Shown here in pieces: positions 7,037 through 10,666 of a DNA stretch of 10,666 nucleotides (its first letter is position 1; every line of letters starts with the position of its first letter). Below the pieces are notes generated by a model. It did no database searches. It was given only the letters and a program-made list of their open reading frames with translations, and had not been told where the DNA came from. The translations under genes and the position numbers were made by a program. Source of the stretch: Thermodesulfovibrionales bacterium (GTDB taxonomy: Bacteria; Nitrospirota; Thermodesulfovibrionia; Thermodesulfovibrionales; SM23-35); the NCBI GenBank assembly GCA_020062205.1, contig JAGUWT010000073.1:1-10666 (forward strand), read 5' to 3'.

Positions 7037-7515
7037 TCACTGTTGCTGTATTAACCATAAGTGATAAAGGAGCAAGAGGTGAGCGTGAAGACCTGAGTGG
7101 ATCAATAATTAAGGATATGTTGCAAGGAATAGACGCTGAAGTTAAGCACTATGAGATCCTTCCTGATGAAAAGGAACTGATAAAAGAGAAACTTATTGAG
7201 TACTCCGGAAAGGCTGACCTCATCCTCACAACAGGGGGAACAGGGCTTGCCCTGCGGGATGTTACACCTGATGCAACTCTTGAGGTTATCGACAGAGAGA
7301 TACCCGGCATCGCAGAGATTATGCGACTGGAAGGTTACAAAAAGACAGACAGGTCTGTACTTTCAAGGGCAGTTGCAGGCATAAGAGGAGAGTCGTTGAT
7401 TATTAACCTTCCCGGGAGCCCAAAGGCAGTAAAAGAAAATCTTGAAGTTATCTTAGGTGTTATACCCCATGCCATAGAGAAGATAAAAGGAGACCCTTCA
7501 GAATGTGCCCGTTAG
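7033..7515 (+). CDS. mogA: Molybdopterin adenylyltransferase, MogA/MoaB family
   Basis: Activates molybdopterin by adenylation before molybdate insertion during molybdenum (or tungsten) cofactor synthesis; cytosolic, usually trimeric. The 160-residue protein begins ITVAVLTISDKGARGERED and holds the MPT-binding loops: TTGGTGLALRDVTPDAT (66-82), whose Asp80 corresponds to a catalytic aspartate of E. coli MogA, and NLPGSPKA (125-132). The family also includes MoaB proteins of uncertain function in bacteria that have a separate MogA; the TPDAT and length fit either. The ATG overlaps the MOSC stop by 4 bp, and the next gene starts 20 bp after the mogA stop, so mogA sits inside a tight operon. Its presence implies that the organism uses molybdo- or tungstoenzymes. 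Confidence 0.9.
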   Translation: MITVAVLTISDKGARGEREDLSGSIIKDMLQGIDAEVKHYEILPDEKELIKEKLIEYSGKADLILTTGGTGLALRDVTPDATLEVIDREIPGIAEIMRLEGYKKTDRSVLSRAVAGIRGESLIINLPGSPKAVKENLEVILGVIPHAIEKIKGDPSECAR

Positions 7516-7535
7516 AGACACGATAAAGAAATGAA

Positions 7536-8246
7536 GTGAAGGATATATCATTTTCTTTAGCATTTGCAGCAGGACTACTATCATTCTTTTCCCCCTGTGT
7601 TTTACCCCTCTTTCCTGTATATATTTCATTAATAACAGGTCTTTCCATTGAAGAACTGAAGGTCTCTCCTAAAAAATCGAAAATAATAGGTAGCACCTTT
7701 GCTTTTGTCATTGGATTTTCAACAATTTTCATATTGATAGGTGCCGCCTCATCATTGCTTGGTATTTTCCTATTTGCGTATAAGGAATATTTCAGAATAG
7801 CAGGTGGAATACTCGCTATAATATTTGGTCTTTTTATTGCAGGTTTTATACGGCTTGATTTTTTGATGAGAGAAAAAAGGGTTATTATTAATAAAGGACC
7901 CGTAGGTTATGCTGGTGCATTTTTGGTAGGTATAGGCCTTGCTGCTGGTTGGACACCATGTATAGGTCCGACCCTCGGGACTATTGGAGCATTTGCAATG
8001 TCTCAGGCATCAGCAACTTATGGGTTAAAACTACTCTTTGTGTATTCTCTGGGATTTGCTATACCTTTTATTCTGTCAGCTTTTGCTATAAATGCATTTT
8101 TTTCTTTCACGAAAAGGCTCTATAAATATATGAGATTGATAATGATTGCAAGTGGCCTGATATTGATAGTCTTCGGTATCATGCTCCTATCCGATAAGGT
8201 GCGTTATTTTTCAAGTCTTTCACAGGGTTTCGGGATCAGTTTCTGA
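7536..8246 (+). CDS. ccdA: Cytochrome c biogenesis protein CcdA (DsbD transmembrane domain)
   Basis: Integral membrane protein that passes reducing equivalents from cytoplasmic thioredoxin across the inner membrane, to keep apocytochrome c or other extracytoplasmic thiols reduced. The 236-residue sequence shows six hydrophobic stretches. The two redox cysteines stand in SFFSPCVLPL (16-25, Cys21) at the start of the first helix and GWTPCIGPTLG (138-148, Cys142) in the fourth. GTG at 7536 is the start because a stop lies 12 bases upstream in frame and no better codon exists. The ribosome site is weak (AAAGAAATGAA), so it probably depends on coupling to mogA, 20 bp upstream. No thioredoxin-like or CcmG partner is nearby, which leaves the acceptor unknown. 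It is the last gene of the metabolic block. Confidence 0.9.
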   Translation: MKDISFSLAFAAGLLSFFSPCVLPLFPVYISLITGLSIEELKVSPKKSKIIGSTFAFVIGFSTIFILIGAASSLLGIFLFAYKEYFRIAGGILAIIFGLFIAGFIRLDFLMREKRVIINKGPVGYAGAFLVGIGLAAGWTPCIGPTLGTIGAFAMSQASATYGLKLLFVYSLGFAIPFILSAFAINAFFSFTKRLYKYMRLIMIASGLILIVFGIMLLSDKVRYFSSLSQGFGISF

Positions 8247-8252
8247 GAATCA

Positions 8253-8282
8253 TTGACATAAATCCTTATAAATTCTTATAAT
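8253..8282 (+). promoter_or_regulatory. Consensus sigma-70 promoter before the tRNA array
   Basis: A perfect TTGACA (8253-8258) and a perfect TATAAT (8277-8282) are separated by 18 bp. Transcription would start near 8289, about 115 nt before the first tRNA. No gene other than the tRNAs follows, so the array is its likely target. Confidence 0.75.
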
Positions 8283-8347
8283 TTATACGTTTTTTAAACC
8301 TGAATCCTTCATTCTCATAAGAAATAAGGAATATATAAAAATACTGC

Positions 8348-8366
8348 AGTCCGCCAATGGCGGACT
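8348..8366. other. GC-rich hairpin in the tRNA leader
   Basis: AGTCCGCC, loop AAT, GGCGGACT: a perfect 8-bp stem. The following bases are TGGTTATTTT, a poor U-tract. It may end the ccdA operon, but it lies inside the transcript of the strong upstream promoter, so it could be a leader structure or processing site instead. Confidence 0.6.
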
Positions 8367-8403
8367 TGGTTATTTTAATTCAGGAATCGGATTAAAATTG
8401 AAT

Positions 8404-8480
8404 GCGCCTGTAGCTCAGTAGGACAGAGCAACTGCCTTCTAAGCAGTGGGTCAGGGGTTCGAATCCCTTCAGGCGCGCCA
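8404..8480 (+). tRNA. tRNA-Arg (anticodon TCT)
   Basis: The acceptor arm GCGCCTG/CAGGCGC is perfect. The anticodon stem ACTGC/GCAGT closes loop CTTCTAA, so the anticodon is TCT and reads AGA and AGG. The T arm has GGTTCGAATCC, the discriminator is G, and CCA is encoded (8478-8480). First gene of the array. Confidence 0.96.
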
Positions 8481-8482
8481 GT

Positions 8483-8505
8483 CGAATTTCGCAAAGCGAA
8501 ATTCG
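8483..8505. other. Hairpin directly after tRNA-Arg(TCT)
   Basis: CGAATTTCGC, loop AAA, GCGAAATTCG: a perfect 10-bp stem two bases after the encoded CCA. A loose T-rich stretch (GTTAGTTTTTAG) follows. It may terminate this first transcript or mark a 3' processing boundary, and it separates this tRNA from the next by 129 bp. Confidence 0.6.
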
Positions 8506-8600
8506 CAGTTGTTAGTTTTTAGTTGTTAGTAATGGGCAAGATTTGACGGAGAAGATTCATTTCTGTTTTACTAATAGCTAATCACTTTTAACTCATGAAT
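8506..8600. repeat. Degenerate inverted GTTAGT-type repeat
   Basis: GTTGTTAGTTTTTAGTTG and TTAGTAA (about 8508-8532) are partly complementary to TTTTACTAATAGCTAATCAC (8567-8586). This resembles a dispersed repeat with ragged arms. The unpaired middle holds a candidate -35. Confidence 0.4.
8543..8572 (+). promoter_or_regulatory. Candidate second promoter, before tRNA-His
   Basis: TTGACG (8543-8548), 18 bp, then TTTACT (8567-8572) preceded by TG plus one base, an extended -10. It would start about 30 nt before tRNA-His and serve the five closely spaced downstream tRNAs. Confidence 0.5.
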
Positions 8601-8609
8601 GTTTTCAAT

Positions 8610-8686
8610 GGTGAGTGTAGCTCAATGGTTAGAGCACTGGACTGTGGCTCCAGGTGTTGGGGGTTCAAGTCCCCTCACTCACCCCA
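8610..8686 (+). tRNA. tRNA-His (anticodon GTG)
   Basis: The acceptor arm GTGAGTG/CACTCAC is perfect, with an extra G at 8610 opposite C73 (8683): the G-1:C73 pair that identifies histidine tRNA. The anticodon loop CTGTGGC gives GTG. The T arm has GGTTCAAGTCC, and CCA is encoded (8684-8686). Confidence 0.96.
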
Positions 8687-8688
8687 GT

Positions 8689-8764
<76 letters not shown>

Positions 8765-8777
8765 CTGATAAAAAAGT

Positions 8778-8853
<76 letters not shown>

Positions 8854-8857
8854 AATT

Positions 8858-8932
8858 GCCGGTGTAGCTCAGTGGCAGAGCAGCTGATTCGTAATCAGCA
8901 GGTCGTCGGTTCAAGTCCGACCATCGGCTCCA
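8858..8932 (+). tRNA. tRNA-Thr (anticodon CGT)
   Basis: The acceptor arm GCCGGTG/CATCGGC has one G-U pair. Anticodon stem GCTGA/TCAGC, with the same stem bases as tRNA-Lys just upstream, and loop TTCGTAA give CGT, which reads ACG. The discriminator is T, and CCA is encoded (8930-8932). Only 4 bp follow tRNA-Lys. Confidence 0.95.
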
Positions 8933-8950
8933 GAAGACCCATCGCCAATT

Positions 8951-9025
8951 GGGCGATTAGCTCAGTGGGAGAGCGCTTCCTTCACACGGAAGAGGTCGCT
9001 GGTTCAATCCCAGCATCGCCTACCA
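8951..9025 (+). tRNA. tRNA-Val (anticodon CAC)
   Basis: The acceptor arm GGGCGAT/ATCGCCT has one terminal G-U pair. Stem CTTCC/GGAAG with loop TTCACAC gives anticodon CAC, which reads GTG. The T arm has GGTTCAATCCC, and ACCA is encoded (9022-9025). The leader at 8941-8946 (ATCGCC) duplicates the 3' acceptor strand and could pair with the 5' strand. A weak TGTGCT...AGCACA hairpin about 50-75 bases downstream might end the array. Confidence 0.95.
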
Positions 9026-9151
9026 GTAAAATCAATAACTTACCTCGTTCTCCCATTCAGCTTATCTCCCAAATTGTGCTAATTGTTTTTTCGTTAAGCA
9101 CATTATCAAGGACATCAACCGCTTTTTATAATACCCTCCATTTACTTTCAT

Positions 9152-9180
9152 TTGACATACACATATAATTTTAATATGAT
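9152..9180 (+). promoter_or_regulatory. Promoter of the vapBC-type operon
   Basis: TTGACA (9152-9157), 17 bp, then TATGAT (9175-9180), which matches consensus at five of six bases. Transcription would start near 9187, just at the AGGAGG ribosome site (9187-9192), so the leader is very short. Confidence 0.7.
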
Positions 9181-9187
9181 ATGTGTA
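9158..9187. promoter_or_regulatory. Perfect inverted-repeat operator over the vapBC-type promoter
   Basis: TACACATAT (9158-9166) and ATATGTGTA (9179-9187) are perfect inverted repeats with 12 bp between them. They cover the promoter spacer, the -10 box and the start point. This is where a ribbon-helix-helix antitoxin would be expected to bind for autorepression. Confidence 0.7.
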
Positions 9188-9197
9188 GGAGGTTGAT

Positions 9198-9464
9198 ATG
9201 GCTAAAGTAAGATATCAGATGTTTTTGGATAAAAGTCAAAAAGAAGCATTGGAAAAGCTTCAGTATGATACTAAAGTCCCTGTTGCTGAAATCATAAGAA
9301 AGGCTATTGACAATTTTTTGGTAGAAATCAAGAAAAAGAAAACCGTACCAATAGAAGACATAATTACTGAAAGGCTTCTCTCTGTATCGGGCATCTGTAA
9401 AGGCGGTCCCAGAGACCTGTCAGATAAGCACGATAGATACTTGTATGAAGCATCGATAAAATGA
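9198..9464 (+). CDS. Ribbon-helix-helix antitoxin (VapB-like, CopG type)
   Basis: The 88-residue protein has an N-terminal ribbon-helix-helix fold: strand KVRYQMFLDK (3-12), helix KSQKEALEKLQYDT and helix VAEIIRKAIDNFLVEI after the turn at KVP. Such domains dimerise and bind inverted-repeat operators. A basic linker (KKKK) leads to the C-terminal part, SGICKGGPRDLSDKHDRYLYE (56-76 region), which probably folds onto the toxin, as in VapB proteins of PIN-toxin pairs. AGGAGG lies 5 nt before the ATG. The stop overlaps the start of the toxin gene by 4 bp (ATGA), the usual antitoxin-first layout. A perfect inverted repeat over its promoter supports autorepression. Function as antitoxin is inferred from domain and context. 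Confidence 0.85.
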   Translation: MAKVRYQMFLDKSQKEALEKLQYDTKVPVAEIIRKAIDNFLVEIKKKKTVPIEDIITERLLSVSGICKGGPRDLSDKHDRYLYEASIK

Positions 9465-9886
9465 AAAAAGTTTTTTTTGATACATGGGGCTGGGCAGCAA
9501 TTGCACACAAAGACGATATGCACCATTCAGAGATACTTTCCTTTTATAGGACATTTCTTCTTAGGAAGGGGATCCCTGTCACTACAGACTATGTACTTGC
9601 TGAAACTATAACCCTTCTAAGGGCAAGAACAAACCCTCAAGGGGTTAGTGTTTTTATAGATACAATTCTTTCTGCCATAAAGGAAGGCAGGATAATACTT
9701 GAAAGAATAGATGAGAAAAGATGGCAGAAGATTTGGGAGTTAAGTAAAAAATATAATGATAAACCCTCTATTTCATTCGTTGATTTTTCTTCCTTTATAG
9801 TAATGAAGGAGATAGGCATTTCAGAGGTTCTGACAGCCGACAGACATTTTGAAGATGTAGGATTCAGGTTCAAAAAGTTGTTCTGA
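9461..9886 (+). CDS. PIN-domain ribonuclease toxin (VapC-like)
   Basis: The 141-residue PIN domain is of the VapC toxin class, a magnesium-dependent endoribonuclease that in characterised relatives cuts tRNA or the sarcin-ricin loop of 23S rRNA. The four acidic residues expected at the metal site are visible: Asp7 in FFDTWGW, Glu48 in LAETITLL, Asp108 in SFVDFSSF and Asp127 in TADRHF. The first motif has TWGW after the aspartate, and a DDMHH follows at 18-22, a variant seen in one PIN subgroup. It is translationally coupled to the antitoxin by a 4-bp overlap and has no ribosome site of its own. It lies right after a tRNA array, and VapC toxins often target tRNAs, but location does not show its target. 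All key residues are intact, so the toxin is probably active. Confidence 0.88.
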   Translation: MKKVFFDTWGWAAIAHKDDMHHSEILSFYRTFLLRKGIPVTTDYVLAETITLLRARTNPQGVSVFIDTILSAIKEGRIILERIDEKRWQKIWELSKKYNDKPSISFVDFSSFIVMKEIGISEVLTADRHFEDVGFRFKKLF

Positions 9887-9965
9887 TCCTTCTCCGATAT
9901 ATTCTTATCAGAATAAGCAGGCTATTAAATGAAATACACGTAGAATTTAAAAGTGATATTGCAAG

Positions 9966-9998
9966 ACCCCAATACCAAAATACCGATACTTGCCAATA
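9966..9998. repeat. Short AATAC/GATAC repeat run
   Basis: AATACC, AATACC, GATACT and AATACT occur in a row with 3-5 bp between them, in the convergent gap between the toxin gene and the DUF2442 gene. It looks like a ragged dispersed repeat. The rest of the gap (9887-10002) holds only a weak TATTCT-TATC-AGAATA hairpin that might end either transcript. Confidence 0.4.
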
Positions 9999-10002
9999 CT
10001 TC

Positions 10003-10275
10003 CTATTTGGAAATTTTTTGTGGCCTTGGAGCAGGGATGCCGTATAACATGCCTTCAGCGCTAATATCCTCATCAATATCTGGCCAATGCACACCATGAC
10101 CATCCCCGATTATTTCGTAATTGTCTCTCTGTTCAGGTGTCGCTTCTGACAATCGCCAAGACCAAGCAAGAGGAACACTAATTACTCGACCATCAACAAG
10201 ATAGGCAGTAATTGTATCCTCGGTGATGCTTAAATCCTTAATCCTCACTTCCTGAAGCTTCACCGCAGTGCTCAT
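10003..10275 (-). CDS. DUF2442 family protein
   Basis: Small 90-residue protein of the DUF2442 family, whose function is not established. The family signature is clear: DGRVISVPLAWSWRLSEAT (28-46), PEQRDNYEIIGDGHGVHWP (47-65) and DIDEDISAEGMLYG (66-79). It shows no signal peptide or membrane segment and is probably cytosolic. The start at 10275 is chosen because GGAGG stands 6 nt upstream; a second ATG five bases upstream is out of frame and too close to that site. It follows the DUF4160 gene by 12 bp in the same operon and converges on the vapC-type gene. In other genomes, DUF2442 and DUF4160 genes are frequently neighbours, as they are here. That pairing and the size suggest a two-component module, possibly of toxin-antitoxin type, which is inference. 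Confidence 0.85.
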   Translation of the reverse strand: MSTAVKLQEVRIKDLSITEDTITAYLVDGRVISVPLAWSWRLSEATPEQRDNYEIIGDGHGVHWPDIDEDISAEGMLYGIPAPRPQKISK

Positions 10276-10287
10276 ACCATGCCTCCA

Positions 10288-10494
10288 CTATTTTGTTTTA
10301 TTATTATAAATGATTTCCCGTATAATATTTAGCTCTTTTGATGTAAAGCCGTGATTTTTGCTCAACACAACAGGATCCAACCAGAACTTACAAATCATTC
10401 TTTCTCTCTGAACATGCACATGCATTGGCTCATTACAATCAAAGCTATAAAAGAAAAAACGATATGGTCCTGGAATATTTCTAACAGTCGGCAT
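10288..10494 (-). CDS. DUF4160 family protein
   Basis: Small 68-residue protein of the DUF4160 family, function not established. Typical features are the opening MPTV, GPYRFFFYSFD (9-19), NEPMHVHVQ (21-29) with His25 and His27, CKFWLDPV (35-42), and a C-terminal helix GFTSKELNIIREIIYNN (49-65). The conserved HVHV and aromatic strand suggest a small alpha/beta fold that could bind metal or RNA; this is a guess from composition. It is the first gene of a leftward operon with DUF2442. The start is firm, as a stop codon (TGA) directly precedes the ATG, and there is no Shine-Dalgarno. The -10 box ends 7 nt before the ATG, so the mRNA is likely leaderless or nearly so. The partner gene 12 bp downstream has a good ribosome site. 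Confidence 0.85.
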   Translation of the reverse strand: MPTVRNIPGPYRFFFYSFDCNEPMHVHVQRERMICKFWLDPVVLSKNHGFTSKELNIIREIIYNNKTK

Positions 10495-10501
10495 TCAGTC
10501 A

Positions 10502-10530
10502 ATTATCAGATAATTATCATTTTCTGTCAA
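10502..10530 (-). promoter_or_regulatory. Promoter of the DUF4160-DUF2442 operon
   Basis: On the - strand TTGACA (10525-10530), 17 bp, then GATAAT (10502-10507). The spacer contains the perfect palindrome GATAATTATC (10509-10518). On the + strand AATTATC occurs at 10501, 10512 and 10546, spaced 11 and 34 bp, about one and three helix turns, which suggests an operator on one face of the DNA. Confidence 0.65.
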
Positions 10531-10666
10531 AGAATTTTTTACAACAATTATCGGTTCTATACTGGCAGGCATAACGAGTCTGTAGAAAAAGTCGATTTTC
10601 AAGAGACCCGTTTCTTATATTATTATCCTTGATTTATGATATTGCTTCAATCCCTATTTGAACTTG
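10531..10666. other. Right-hand edge without a gene
   Basis: I see no coding sequence in this stretch. It is AT-rich. It holds a third AATTATC word, an unexplained block around 10578-10612 beginning GAGTCTGTAGAAAAAG, and a final 23 bases that read GGGATTGAAGC on the - strand, reminiscent of the 3' half of some CRISPR repeats. Confidence 0.4.

Noticed and set aside
9026..9160. Integration site with a duplicated tRNA-Val 3' end
   Set aside because: No second copy of the T-arm or 3' end of 10 bp or more is visible to the right, and no integrase gene is present.
8872..9168. Open frame of 98 codons across tRNA-Thr and tRNA-Val
   Set aside because: It reads SSVGERFLHTEEVAGSIPASPT, the well-known false protein obtained by translating tRNA genes.
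10351..10632. 93-codon open frame on the + strand
   Set aside because: It is antisense to the DUF4160 gene and its promoter, has no family resemblance and no ribosome site.

Overview
The window looks like a chromosomal segment of a Gram-negative, probably anaerobic bacterium of roughly 40% GC. Protein flavour, dispersed REP-like hairpins and gene order suggest Nitrospirota (Thermodesulfovibrionia-like) or Desulfobacterota. This placement is an impression and was not tested. Most genes read on the + strand.

Positions 1-2150 are an envelope-sugar region. A family 2 glycosyltransferase on the - strand is cut by the left edge, and ugd (UDP-glucose 6-dehydrogenase) reads on the + strand. Two inverted, partly near-identical paired-hairpin elements (about 465-569 and 2032-2149) flank ugd.

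Positions 2199-3148 hold the trans-translation pair: smpB, then ssrA (tmRNA, 350 nt, tag frame ending ANNELALAA) with a hairpin terminator. smpB has no Shine-Dalgarno and has an extended -10 immediately before its ATG.

Positions 3174-8246 are one-carbon, SAM and cofactor metabolism on one strand: folP, metK, ahcY, a MOSC-domain gene, mogA and a CcdA-type membrane protein. metK makes SAM and ahcY recycles its methylation by-product. The MOSC gene follows ahcY by 2 bp and overlaps mogA by 4 bp, so a molybdenum-cofactor pair is coupled to the SAM cycle.

Positions 8253-9025 hold six tRNA genes: Arg(TCT), His(GTG), Arg(CCG), Lys(CTT), Thr(CGT) and Val(CAC). A consensus promoter precedes the first and a second candidate promoter precedes the second.

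Positions 9152-10666 are accessory. A VapB/VapC-type toxin-antitoxin operon has a perfect 9-bp inverted repeat over its promoter. Convergent to it is a two-gene operon of DUF4160 and DUF2442 proteins, driven by a promoter whose predicted start leaves almost no 5' leader. The last 23 bases resemble part of a CRISPR repeat but are cut by the edge. The DUF4160-DUF2442 operon is the best candidate here for a poorly described system.
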